A stretch of 64,000 nt of DNA from Streptomyces pactum. GTDB taxonomy: Bacteria > Actinomycetota > Actinomycetes > Streptomycetales > Streptomycetaceae. Below the pieces are notes generated by a model. It was given only the letters and a program-made list of their open reading frames with translations, was not told where the DNA came from and searched no databases. Below are positions 49,101 to 56,472 of the stretch, one piece after another. Positions within the stretch are counted from its first letter, which is position 1. Every line of letters starts with the position of its first letter. A program made the position numbers and the translations under genes. The stretch spans positions 3,286,001 through 3,350,000 of the forward strand of contig NZ_JACYXC010000001.1 in the NCBI RefSeq assembly GCF_016031615.1, read 5' to 3'.

Positions 49101-49634
49101 CAGATCCGGGGACTCACCACCCTGGCGTTCTCCGGGCAGCCGGAGGACGGTGAATTCCGGATGCCCCCCGCCCATCCCGGGGTGACCGATCTCCACGTCA
49201 CCGTGTCGAAGGATGTACCGGTGCGCTGGCCCTCCGCCGCTCAATGGGAGTCGCTGGAACGGCTGACGCTCTACACCGAAAACCCCTCCGTCTTCGGTGT
49301 TCTGCCCTGTATCCCACGCCTGACGAAACTCCGGCTCGCCATTATGCCGGGCGAACGTGGCTGGCCCACGGAGCCGCTGCCCGGCATCACCGAACTGCGG
49401 CTGGATCTGCGGACAACGACCACCCGTTGGATGACTTCACTCGGCCAGCTCTTCCCGAATCTCGTCCGGCTCTCCCTCACCATCTTCGAAAGCAGCGCCG
49501 ACCGCACCCTCGACCTCGCACCACTGGCCGATCTACCGGCACTGACCGTAGCCGTCTACAAGCCCACCGGAATGGAACTGCGAAACGCCGAGCCGCTGGG
49601 CGACCGCCTCCAGGTCTCCATCCACAACTACTGA
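46182..49634 (+). CDS. Trypsin-like serine protease fused to NACHT NTPase
   Basis: The 1150-residue product starts at GTG 46182. Residues 10-210 are a trypsin-like domain with the complete triad: His37 in VLTCAHVLTD, Asp68 in EQDVALL, Ser168 in GLSGAPVF. A linker follows with WDMDTAYLSL (288-297), shared with the NACHT gene upstream. Walker A is GEAGAGKT (350-357, Lys356), Walker B LLLIDGLDEV (about 431-440), and the winged-helix end FIHRTFQDYL (674-683). A C-terminal region with leucine-rich-like repeats (IRDLTIQGNQLISNLDFLRG, LRVLQLARCSRLRDISAVAE) follows. The expected action is proteolysis switched on by NTP-dependent oligomerisation. The terminator 13 bp after the stop ends the unit. Confidence 0.93.
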   Translation: MTPAPRPATDRVVAVFSGGSQGSGVLLTPTIVLTCAHVLTDPADITVAHPARQALGDCIVLWSDPEQDVALLNRATRRSGKRSWWAPLGPLRRLRLGEVTTRAPLPHCQVIGFPDIQRQGGNLDLDQFPGTVLPTAGHLRSVLTVELAGASVTEPPPGADRSPLEGLSGAPVFAGEVLLGIVRQVPRGRNHLRVECAPVAALRRVADTASFEADALAGLLTDGCADRGRWTAHWSPMSGVVPPLWEEITEAHPRDQAYEEEYAQAVRHVYRRSRIFGIDVLDGADTTWDMDTAYLSLEAEPPPDALPDGGTARHAPHDGTGRDGTVPLATGQPLRIDELLADRPRTLLRGEAGAGKTTLVWWLAAHAAGQTLDRALSELNGLVPFVVPLREVRSRGLDFPSPAQLPTVARLAVDAPPDGWAGRVLKAGRALLLIDGLDEVPASEREDARDWLAGLLARYPRTRCLATVRPGAVDADWLREEQFAELTLLPMRDDDIQAFVTAWHDTARKRCDTDRDPVRAAEERTELTGLEEDLRQQFARNPALRTLARTPLLCAVICTLHRRRGGMLPETRWELYRATLDMLLGARDKRRGICRPEGIEMGAEEHQELLQAIAVWLVRTGQNQLTAAEAERQIGHTLRALPGIQEQGGPATVLRHLLNRSGLLQERSDDAIQFIHRTFQDYLAAKALIEGGGVKELLNHARDEQWHDVIQLAVGHCRRDERVELIRGLLDRGDQAAEESARAALHVLAAHCRFATPVLDTDVQQAVDERLRALLPPLGKGDVAALAPLGPSLLPFLPGPDGLDRNSARQTVALFSAVGGREALPLAQRFAAHGDPVIGKQLVQQWSSYPTEEFAASVLEQLPLSTMRLYVYHHKQLQQLPRFRRVDAVSVRVNRAEPEELARALNPVEIRDLTIQGNQLISNLDFLRGQRKLRVLQLARCSRLRDISAVAEHELTMLWLDTPLPHSVLFPVHQIRGLTTLAFSGQPEDGEFRMPPAHPGVTDLHVTVSKDVPVRWPSAAQWESLERLTLYTENPSVFGVLPCIPRLTKLRLAIMPGERGWPTEPLPGITELRLDLRTTTTRWMTSLGQLFPNLVRLSLTIFESSADRTLDLAPLADLPALTVAVYKPTGMELRNAEPLGDRLQVSIHNY

Positions 49635-49647
49635 GCACGGAAAAACA

Positions 49648-49691
49648 CGACCGCCCCGGCCCGTTCCCAACGGAACAGGCCGGGGCAGTCG
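49648..49691. terminator. Strong bidirectional hairpin between NACHT and clpC
   Basis: The arms CGACCGCCCCGGCCCGTTCC (49648-49667) and the near-complement ending GGGGCAGTCG (to 49691) pair with two mismatches and a CAAC loop. It lies between the convergent protease-NACHT and clpC genes and marks the end of the accessory region. Confidence 0.85.
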
Positions 49692-49738
49692 CTTTCGCGC
49701 TGCCGCCCGCGCGGCGGTGCCGCGCGGGCGTTACCGCG

Positions 49739-52258
49739 TTACTCCTTGCTCAGGTTCGGGCCGCCGCCCGCCGCGGACTCCACCGGGGGGCTGTCCGGCA
49801 GCGCGGACTTCTCCTCGCCGCGGAAGGTGAACTTCTTCTCCTCACCCTCGCCCTCGGTGTCCACGACCACGATGTGACCGGGACGCAGCTCGCCGAAGAG
49901 GATCTTCTCCGACAGCGTGTCCTCGATCTCGCGCTGGATGGTGCGGCGCAGCGGCCGGGCACCCAGCACCGGGTCGTAGCCCTTCGTGGCGAGCAGCTTC
50001 TTGGCCTCGCCGCTGAGCTCGATGCCCATGTCGCGGTCCTTGAGCCGCTCGTCCACCTTGGCGATCATCAGGTCCACGATCTGGATGATGTCTTCCTGCG
50101 ACAGCTGGTGGAAGACGACGGTGTCGTCCACACGGTTGAGGAACTCCGGCCGGAAGTGCTGCTTCAGCTCTTCGTTGACCTTCGCCTTCATCCGCTCGTA
50201 GCCGGTCTTCACATCGCCCTGGGCCGCGAAGCCCATGTTGAAGCCCTTGGAGATGTCCCGGGTGCCGAGGTTGGTCGTCATGATGATGACGGTGTTCTTG
50301 AAGTCCACGACCCGGCCCTGGGAGTCGGTCAGGCGACCGTCCTCCAGGATCTGCAGCAGCGAGTTGAAGATGTCCGGGTGGGCCTTCTCGACCTCGTCGA
50401 AGAGGACCACGGAGAACGGCTTGCGGCGCACCTTCTCGGTGAGCTGGCCGCCCTCCTCGTAGCCCACGTATCCGGGCGGGGAGCCGAAGAGCCGCGAGAC
50501 GGTGTGCTTCTCGCTGAACTCCGACATGTCGAGGGAGATGAGCGCGTCCTCGTCGCCGAAGAGGAACTCGGCGAGGGTCTTGCTCAGCTCGGTCTTACCG
50601 ACACCGGACGGGCCCGCGAAGATGAACGACCCACCGGGGCGCTTGGGGTCCTTCAGACCCGCACGGGTGCGCCGGATGGCCTGGGAGAGCGCCTTGATGG
50701 CGTCCTTCTGGCCGATGACGCGCTTGTGCAGCTCGTCCTCCATGCGCAGCAGGCGGGAGGACTCCTCCTCGGTGAGCTTGAAGACCGGGATGCCGGTGGC
50801 CGTGGCCAGGACCTCCGCGATCAGCTCCTCGTCCACCTCGGCGACGACGTCCATGTCGCCGGCCTTCCACTCCTTCTCCCGCTTGGCCTTGGCGGCGAGG
50901 AGCTGCTTCTCCTTGTCGCGCAGGCCGGCGGCCATCTCGAAGTCCTGCGAGTCGATCGCGGACTCCTTCTCCCGGCGCACGTCGGCGATCTTCTCGTCGA
51001 ACTCGCGGAGGTCCGGCGGCGCGGTCATCCGGCGGATGCGCATCCGGGAGCCGGCCTCGTCGATCAGGTCGATCGCCTTGTCCGGCAGGAAGCGGTCGGA
51101 GATGTAGCGGTCGGCCAGGGTGGCCGCCGCGACCAGCGCGGAGTCGGTGATGGAGACGCGGTGGTGCGCCTCGTACCGGTCGCGCAGGCCCTTGAGGATC
51201 TCGATGGTGTGCGGCAGCGACGGCTCGGCGACCTGGATGGGCTGGAAGCGGCGCTCCAGGGCCGCGTCCTTCTCCAGGTGCTTGCGGTACTCGTCGAGCG
51301 TGGTGGCACCGATGGTCTGCAGCTCACCGCGGGCCAGCATCGGCTTGAGGATGCTGGCGGCGTCGATCGCGCCCTCGGCGGCGCCCGCACCCACCAGGGT
51401 GTGGAGCTCGTCGATGAACAGGATGATGTCGCCGCGGGTGCGGATCTCCTTGAGCACCTTCTTCAGGCGCTCCTCGAAGTCACCGCGGTAGCGGGAGCCG
51501 GCGACCAGGGCGCCGAGGTCCAGGGTGTAGAGGTGCTTGTCCTTGAGGGTCTCGGGCACCTCGCCCTTGACGATCGCCTGGGCCAGGCCCTCGACGACCG
51601 CCGTCTTGCCGACGCCGGGCTCGCCGATGAGGACCGGGTTGTTCTTGGTGCGGCGGGAGAGCACCTGCATGACCCGCTCGATCTCCTTCTCGCGCCCGAT
51701 GACCGGGTCGAGCTTGGATTCGCGGGCGGCCTGCGTCAGGTTGCGGCCGAACTGGTCCAGCACCAGGGAGGTCGAGGGGGTGCCCTCGGCCGGGCCACCG
51801 GCGGTGGCGGCCTCCTTGCCCTGGTAGCCCGAGAGCAGCTGGATGACCTGCTGCCGGACGCGGTTCAGGTCGGCGCCCAGCTTCACCAGGACCTGGGCGG
51901 CGACGCCCTCGCCCTCGCGGATCAGGCCGAGCAGGATGTGCTCCGTGCCGATGTAGTTGTGGCCGAGCTGGAGGGCCTCGCGGAGCGACAGCTCCAGGAC
52001 CTTCTTCGCACGGGGGGTGAAGGGGATGTGCCCGGACGGGGCCTGCTGGCCCTGGCCGATGATCTCCTCCACCTGCTGGCGGACCGCCTCGAGCGAAATC
52101 CCGAGGCTCTCCAGGGCCTTAGCGGCGACACCCTCACCCTCGTGGATCAGCCCCAGGAGGATGTGCTCGGTGCCGATGTAGTTGTGGTTGAGCATCCGGG
52201 CTTCTTCCTGAGCCAGGACGACAACCCGCCGCGCGCGGTCGGTGAACCTCTCGAACAT
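49739..52258 (-). CDS. clpC: Clp protease ATP-binding subunit ClpC
   Basis: The ATG at 52258 (MFERFTDRARRVVVLAQEEA) follows GAGGAGCG. The 839-residue protein has the two ClpN repeats (residues 1-150), Walker A1 GEPGVGKT (about 211-218), the UVR middle domain (EKESAIDSQDFEMAAGLRDK, about 425-460), Walker A2 GPSGVGKT (about 549-556) and the D2 GPPGYVGYEEGGQLTEKVRR region. The C-terminal tail carries hydrophilic SALPDSPPVESAAGGGPNLS residues. It unfolds substrates for ClpP. A ClgR-like box lies about 230 bp upstream. All motifs are intact. Confidence 0.98.
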   Translation of the reverse strand: MFERFTDRARRVVVLAQEEARMLNHNYIGTEHILLGLIHEGEGVAAKALESLGISLEAVRQQVEEIIGQGQQAPSGHIPFTPRAKKVLELSLREALQLGHNYIGTEHILLGLIREGEGVAAQVLVKLGADLNRVRQQVIQLLSGYQGKEAATAGGPAEGTPSTSLVLDQFGRNLTQAARESKLDPVIGREKEIERVMQVLSRRTKNNPVLIGEPGVGKTAVVEGLAQAIVKGEVPETLKDKHLYTLDLGALVAGSRYRGDFEERLKKVLKEIRTRGDIILFIDELHTLVGAGAAEGAIDAASILKPMLARGELQTIGATTLDEYRKHLEKDAALERRFQPIQVAEPSLPHTIEILKGLRDRYEAHHRVSITDSALVAAATLADRYISDRFLPDKAIDLIDEAGSRMRIRRMTAPPDLREFDEKIADVRREKESAIDSQDFEMAAGLRDKEKQLLAAKAKREKEWKAGDMDVVAEVDEELIAEVLATATGIPVFKLTEEESSRLLRMEDELHKRVIGQKDAIKALSQAIRRTRAGLKDPKRPGGSFIFAGPSGVGKTELSKTLAEFLFGDEDALISLDMSEFSEKHTVSRLFGSPPGYVGYEEGGQLTEKVRRKPFSVVLFDEVEKAHPDIFNSLLQILEDGRLTDSQGRVVDFKNTVIIMTTNLGTRDISKGFNMGFAAQGDVKTGYERMKAKVNEELKQHFRPEFLNRVDDTVVFHQLSQEDIIQIVDLMIAKVDERLKDRDMGIELSGEAKKLLATKGYDPVLGARPLRRTIQREIEDTLSEKILFGELRPGHIVVVDTEGEGEEKKFTFRGEEKSALPDSPPVESAAGGGPNLSKE

Positions 52259-52720
52259 CGTTAATCGCTCCTCAGAGCGGTCAGAAAGATCGGGGACGAT
52301 CCCCTCCCTGTCCTTCCGCATGCTAGTCCCGCTCGGGGGGACAGCTCATTCCAACTGCCGACACCGTTCCGGATCACCGCCGCTTTTCGCAGGGATCTCC
52401 TGCCCCGAACAGCCGACAACTGCTCCAACTCGATGGTGCGAGACGATGTTCCCGCAGGCCAGGCATCTACGCTCACCGCCAGTACGCCGATGGCGAACGC
52501 CGGACGTCCGACACGCGGGGCCGCCCCCTCTCACTAGGACTGTCTTACCCGCAAGCAGTGACACTCCATGCGGAGGACACCGGGTCCCTCCGCTACGGGC
52601 GAACAACCTTGCGCCCGCTCCCGGCCCGGTCACCCCTCGCACGGACACGCAGCGTAGCCTTACGGGTACGAAGTGTGGCCGGTGGCGTAACTCCGCCCGG
52701 CCGGCGGAGTTGCTCCGGGC
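52259..52720. promoter_or_regulatory. Divergent clpC / SCO3374-type promoter region
   Basis: This 462-bp gap holds the ClgR-like box at 52485-52498. A TAGCAT -10-like hexamer for clpC lies on the minus strand at 52320-52325, about 60 bases before the start codon. No repeat expansion is seen, unlike most gaps in the window. Confidence 0.45.
52485..52498 (-). promoter_or_regulatory. Candidate ClgR operator (GTTCGC-N5-GCG)
   Basis: The minus strand reads GTTCGCCATCGGCG, a full match to the GTTCGC-N5-GCG box described for ClgR, the activator of clp and lon genes in Streptomyces. It lies about 230 bp upstream of the clpC start. ClgR itself is not in the window. Confidence 0.6.
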
Positions 52721-53356
52721 ATGACCGATGCCCTCCGGCGGTGGTACGAGCGTGAGCTCGGCTGGCCCACGGCGCCCGGCGCCCCCGTCCAGCTGCTGAC
52801 CGGGGTGTGCTTCGACGTCCTGCGGGTACCGGCGGACGCCGGGCGCGAGGTGCTGCGGCGGGTGCCGCGGACCGGGCCGGTCGCGGTGGCCGGCCCGTGG
52901 ATGCTGCTGCTGGTGGCCGCGGGCGGCGCCGACGAGCTGCCGGGGCTGCTCGACTGGCTGGAGTGGGGCGGGGTCCCGCTGGACCTGACCGCACTCGGGG
53001 CGGGCGGCCGGATGCCGGCTCCCGTCCGGCACGGCGGGCCGGACGTCCCGGGCCGGTCACCGGGACCGGCGGGCCGTGTGCCGCAGGAGGCCGCCGTCTG
53101 GCTGCGGCCTCCCGAACCGGGGCGCGACCTGGCGCCCGCACTGCCGGCGGCCGGCCTCGGGGGCGATGGGGGCGCCCCCGATCTCGTGCGGCTGGTGGGC
53201 GCGGCGGCGACGGAGTGCCACCGGGCCCGGCTGCTGGAGGCGCGGCGGCCGCTGGATCCCCAGCGGCTGCCGGCGGTCCGGCGCCGTCAGCCGTTGGCCT
53301 TCTCGTACGCCTCACGCACGGTGGCGGGGACACGGCCGCGGTCGTTGACCTCGTAA
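52721..53356 (+). CDS. SCO3374-family conserved protein
   Basis: This 211-residue product starts MTDALRRWYERELGWPTAPG and contains LTGVCFDVLRVPADAGREVL, WMLLLVAAGGADELPGLLDW and LEWGGVPLDLTALGAG. It matches the SCO3374-type proteins that sit between clpC and lsr2 in Streptomyces; a distant link to primase-polymerase N-domains has been suggested for related sequences. Its last 70 bp overlap the end of lsr2 on the other strand. The family normally ends near QPLAFS, which is reached at about 53303; the extra tail here may reflect a lost stop or a base error. Confidence 0.85.
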   Translation: MTDALRRWYERELGWPTAPGAPVQLLTGVCFDVLRVPADAGREVLRRVPRTGPVAVAGPWMLLLVAAGGADELPGLLDWLEWGGVPLDLTALGAGGRMPAPVRHGGPDVPGRSPGPAGRVPQEAAVWLRPPEPGRDLAPALPAAGLGGDGGAPDLVRLVGAAATECHRARLLEARRPLDPQRLPAVRRRQPLAFSYASRTVAGTRPRSLTS

Positions 53357-53622
53357 CCGTTCTCCTTCGCCCAGGCGCGGATCTTCGCGGTGTCCTGGCT
53401 GCTGCCGGAGCCCGTCCGCGTCCGGGTGCGACCGGTCGCGGCGCGGCCACCGGTGCGACGGCCGCTCTTGGTAAAGGGCTCCAGCGCCGCACGGAGCTTG
53501 TCGGCGTTCGCGGTGTTGAGGTCGATCTCGTACGTCTTGCCGTCGAGCGCGAACGTGACCGTCTCGTCGGCCTCGCCACCGTCGAGGTCATCGACAAGAA
53601 GGACCTGGACCTTCTGTGCCAC
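53287..53622 (-). CDS. lsr2: Nucleoid-associated protein Lsr2
   Basis: The 111-residue protein starts at GTG 53622 (MAQKVQVLLVDDLDGGEADE) with the N-terminal dimerisation domain (TVTFALDGKTYEIDLNTANA), a flexible Arg/Gly/Thr linker (SGRRTGGRAATGRTRTRTGS) and the C-terminal domain KIRAWAKENGYEVNDRGRVP with the RGR AT-hook-like motif. Lsr2 silences AT-rich and foreign DNA. Its leader (53630-53770) is the AT-richest stretch nearby, as expected for autoregulation. Confidence 0.97.
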   Translation of the reverse strand: MAQKVQVLLVDDLDGGEADETVTFALDGKTYEIDLNTANADKLRAALEPFTKSGRRTGGRAATGRTRTRTGSGSSQDTAKIRAWAKENGYEVNDRGRVPATVREAYEKANG

Positions 53623-53871
53623 GGGGGAATCCTTTCACTTAAAAACCGGGGGCTGCCCACTGTCTCCGGCGGAGTCCTCCCAAAGGAAGCCCTCCCCGGA
53701 CGCCCCCAGTAAATACAGTACGGGGCATTAGCAAACCGCTTTTCCCGGCAAAACACAAACCCCCCGGGGAAGGTTCGTCCACTCCTCGGCCCGGGAAGCC
53801 TCTGTTCCGGGGCGGGTGATAGGAGCGATTCGGACATAGGACGCGCGGCCCGGATGCAGAAGCGCAAGCGA
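53623..53871 (-). promoter_or_regulatory. AT-rich leader of lsr2
   Basis: The gap contains TTCACTTAAAAACC, CAGTAAATACAGTACGGGG and GGCATTAGCAAACC within about 110 bases of the lsr2 start, AT-rich against the surrounding DNA. Lsr2 binds AT-rich DNA and often its own promoter; the exact -10 and -35 are not clear. Confidence 0.45.
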
Positions 53872-54390
53872 TCACAGTTGCAGAAGCATCCGGCTGTTGC
53901 CAAGGGTGTTCGGCTTCACCCGTTCGAGTCCGAGGAACTCGGCGACGCCCTCGTCATAGGAACGCAGCAGCTCGCTGTAGACATCGCCCTCGACCGGCGT
54001 CTCTCCGATCTCGACGAAGCCGTGCTTGGCGAAGAACTCGACTTCGAAGGTGAGGCAGAAAATGCGCCGCACGCCGAGCCAGCGCGCGGTGCGCAAGAGC
54101 TTGTCCAGCACCGCGTGCCCGACTCCGCAGCCGCGGGCCGACGGATCGACCGCGAGGGTACGGACCTCTGCGAGGTCTTCCCACATGACGTGGAGCGCCC
54201 CGCAGCCAATGACCTCGCCGTCGGTGTCCCGCTCGGCGACCCAGAACTCCTGGATGTCCTCGTAAAGCGTCACCGTCGCTTTGTCGAGCAGGATGCGATC
54301 GCCGGCGTAGGTGTCGATGAGGCGGCGAACCGCCCGGACATCGCTGGTCCGGGCCCGGCGCACGGTGACTACTTTTGATAGAGCGGACAT
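53872..54390 (-). CDS. argA: Amino-acid N-acetyltransferase (N-acetylglutamate synthase, short type)
   Basis: The ATG at 54390 starts a 172-residue GNAT protein: VRRARTSDVRAVRRLIDTYA, EFWVAERDTDGEVIGCGALH, EDLAEVRTLAVDPSARGCGV (acetyl-CoA loop with ARGCGVGHAVLDKLL) and RIFCLTFEVEFFAKHGFVEI. This is the short stand-alone ArgA of actinobacteria, lacking the amino-acid-kinase domain of the E. coli enzyme. It would make N-acetylglutamate for arginine synthesis. It follows the BlaI-type gene 22 bp downstream on the same strand, so both may share a transcript. Confidence 0.88.
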   Translation of the reverse strand: MSALSKVVTVRRARTSDVRAVRRLIDTYAGDRILLDKATVTLYEDIQEFWVAERDTDGEVIGCGALHVMWEDLAEVRTLAVDPSARGCGVGHAVLDKLLRTARWLGVRRIFCLTFEVEFFAKHGFVEIGETPVEGDVYSELLRSYDEGVAEFLGLERVKPNTLGNSRMLLQL

Positions 54391-54412
54391 AGCCGGACGC
54401 TATCGCCCTGGC

Positions 54413-54808
54413 TCAACCGCGCTCTTCACCGGGGCTCTCGCCCGGCTCGCCGAGTTGTACCACGCGCATGGCGTCGCGCAGCGCTTCCCGCTGCTGCTCC
54501 GACATCATCCCGAAGAAGGCGACGAGCGCCGCTGCCGGGTTGTCACTGGCGGACCACGCTTCGTTCATCAGTGCGGCCGAGTAGGCGGCCCGCGTGGAGA
54601 CGGCCTCATATCGATAGGCGCGGCCTTCTGCTTCCCGCCGGAGCCAGCCCTTCTGATGAAGGTTGTCCATTACCGTCATCACGGTCGTGTAGGCGATGGA
54701 GCGTTCCTGCTGGAGATCTTCCAGCACTTCTCGGACCGTGACCGGGCGGTTCCACTTCCACACCCGCGTCATGACCGCGTCTTCCAGGTCTCCCAATGGC
54801 CGAGGCAC
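54413..54808 (-). CDS. BlaI/MecI/CopY-family transcriptional repressor
   Basis: The GTG at 54808 begins MPRPLGDLEDAVMTRVWKWN. The winged helix-turn-helix is NRPVTVREVLEDLQQERSIA then YTTVMTVMDNLHQKGWLRRE, and the C-terminal dimerisation helices include SALMNEAWSASDNPAAALVA. It lacks a nearby BlaR-type membrane protease in the window. The start lies 7 bases after a TATTAT -10 box (54815-54820), so the message is probably leaderless. Its targets are unknown. Confidence 0.93.
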   Translation of the reverse strand: MPRPLGDLEDAVMTRVWKWNRPVTVREVLEDLQQERSIAYTTVMTVMDNLHQKGWLRREAEGRAYRYEAVSTRAAYSAALMNEAWSASDNPAAALVAFFGMMSEQQREALRDAMRVVQLGEPGESPGEERG

Positions 54809-54814
54809 ACGTGA

Positions 54815-54820
54815 ATAATA
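54815..54820 (-). promoter_or_regulatory. TATTAT -10 box, leaderless start of the BlaI gene
   Basis: On the minus strand TATTAT is followed by TCACGT and then the GTG start codon, so transcription would begin at or next to the start codon. No Shine-Dalgarno is present. The -35 is not clear. Confidence 0.55.
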
Positions 54821-55542
54821 GTGCCGAATGTCCCAAATGACCGGTTAATCGCGGGGCAAATCCGGCGCGGATCGGCGAAGGGGGCGGCACGCGGGTCCGG
54901 ACCGGGGCCCCGGACCCGGGCAGAGGGGTGGGCCGGGCGCCGGCGGGGGGCGGTCCCAGGCGCGGTTCGGCAGCCCGGATTGGGCGGGAGCCCTTGGCGG
55001 GGCCGGGGGGCCGGGGCGCGATGCCGGGGGCGTGGCGGGTGGCTCGGCCGGGGCAGAGCGGTGCGGGCCCGCGGCCGGTACGGCCCGACGTGGCGGGCAC
55101 AGACGGGACGGCACCGCCGGGACGGGCACCGATGGGGCGGGCACCGCCGGTACGGCCGGGGGCGGATGACGTCGGCCGGCGCCGGGTTCCGGGCGGCCGG
55201 CGCCGGCCCTCAGGGGCGCCCGGTGCCCGGTCAGGGGTGACGCGGACGGGCCGCAGGGCGCCCGCCGGCCCCGGAGGGGGCACCGGGGAGCACACCGGGG
55301 GCCGCTCGGGAAGCCGGGCTCCGGGGGCCTGCGGGCCGGGAGCCGCCGGCGTCCCGTGGACCGCTCGGGACCGCTCCGGGCCCCTCGGGGAACCCTTACG
55401 GGCCGGGCCAAGCCAAGCCGAGCCGGACCTGGCCGGACCGGGCGGGCCGTGGCCGGATACGGCCGGGCGCACCCGCGGGGGCGGGGCGCGGACGCGGCAG
55501 GGGCCCGCGGGGAGCACCGGTGGTGGCCGCGGGCCCCGGGGG
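54821..55542. other. Gene-free G-rich gap of about 720 bp
   Basis: The plus strand is GGGCCGG-rich with short recurring units (CGGGCACCG, GGCGCCGG, CCGGTACGG). Open frames are present but show no conserved sequence or ribosome sites. The last part carries CGGACCTGGCCGGACC-like repeats near 55420. I see no support for a gene. Confidence 0.5.
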
Positions 55543-55728
55543 TCAGGAGGTGCTGCCGCCGCTGCCCGACGTGGGCCCGGACGCCTCGGCGCGCGCCAGC
55601 GCGGCGTCCACCGCCGCGTCCTCCTTGGCCTTGTTCACACCACCCTGGCTCTTGACGATCGTCTTGATCAGCGCGATGAAGGCAACCGCCATCACGATCG
55701 GCGGAATCAGCGCGGAGAGGTAATCCAT
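55543..55728 (-). CDS. Small single-pass membrane protein
   Basis: The 61-residue product MDYLSALIPPIVMAVAFIAL starts at ATG 55728 after GGAGG, with one transmembrane helix (residues 8-26) and a charged, Gly/Ser-rich C-terminus (VNKAKEDAAVDAALARAEAS). It is a known small hypothetical membrane protein type in Streptomyces. Function unknown. Confidence 0.8.
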   Translation of the reverse strand: MDYLSALIPPIVMAVAFIALIKTIVKSQGGVNKAKEDAAVDAALARAEASGPTSGSGGSTS

Positions 55729-55905
55729 GGCCGTCGGCCTCCTTCTGCCGGAGGCTTCCAGGTTACGGGGCGCCCGGAGGGCCTCGTTCACGGGCCCGTC
55801 CGCCGGGTGGACGCCGGCCGTTCGTTCCCACGGCCGCGCGCCTGCCGCCGGCCCTCCCGCGCGACGGCCGCACCGGTTGTCAGTGCCCCCTGCTAGACCG
55901 GCGCC

Positions 55906-56388
55906 ATGGATCTCGCCGCAGCGGCGCCGGCACCGGCCGAGCTGACCGCCTTCATCGTCCGGGCCAAGGCCGCCACCTACGCGGGAGGCGGCGGCCGGGT
56001 CGCCTCCGTCCGCACCGCATCGCACGACCTGGAGTACCGGGAGGGGGAGCTGGTCTACCGGGACAGCTACTTCGGCGGTACGGACTTCCTGGGCCAGGAG
56101 ACCGTGCACTTCGCCGACCGCCCGATCTGGGGGATGAACTACTACGGCTACCTCCTCACGGACGACATCGACGCCGTCACCGCGGGAGAGGTGATCACGG
56201 CCGCGCTGACCGAGCTGTACCGGCAGGGGCGCTTCCTCGGCGGCTTCCGGCACACCGTGAACGGTTACCGGTACGAGGACGAGACGCAGGGGGACGTGAC
56301 CCGCTTCTCGGGCATCGAGCACATACGGACGGCGGACGACACCCGTGCGTACGAGCTGCGGTACCACGGGGGGCGGGTGCTGGACTGA
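55906..56388 (+). CDS. DUF5680 domain protein
   Basis: The 160-residue product has the DUF5680 pattern: LTAFIVRAKAATYAGGGGRV, SHDLEYREGELVYRDSYFGG, FLGQETVHFADRPIWGMNYY and GRFLGGFRHTVNGYRYEDET. Members are small single-domain proteins of unknown function, often predicted to bind a ligand. The ATG at 55906 is divergent from the small membrane protein (177-bp gap). Confidence 0.9.
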   Translation: MDLAAAAPAPAELTAFIVRAKAATYAGGGGRVASVRTASHDLEYREGELVYRDSYFGGTDFLGQETVHFADRPIWGMNYYGYLLTDDIDAVTAGEVITAALTELYRQGRFLGGFRHTVNGYRYEDETQGDVTRFSGIEHIRTADDTRAYELRYHGGRVLD

Positions 56389-56472
56389 TCCCCTCCCCCC
56401 GCGGACGGCCCGGCCCGCGGACGGCCCGGCCCGGGGGCGGCGGCCGGCCGGGCCGGTCAGCGGCGTGGCGCG

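Noticed and set aside
54821..55240. Possible plus-strand gene in the gap after the BlaI-type gene
   Set aside because: Low-complexity Gly/Arg/Pro translation, no ribosome site, no recognisable conservation.
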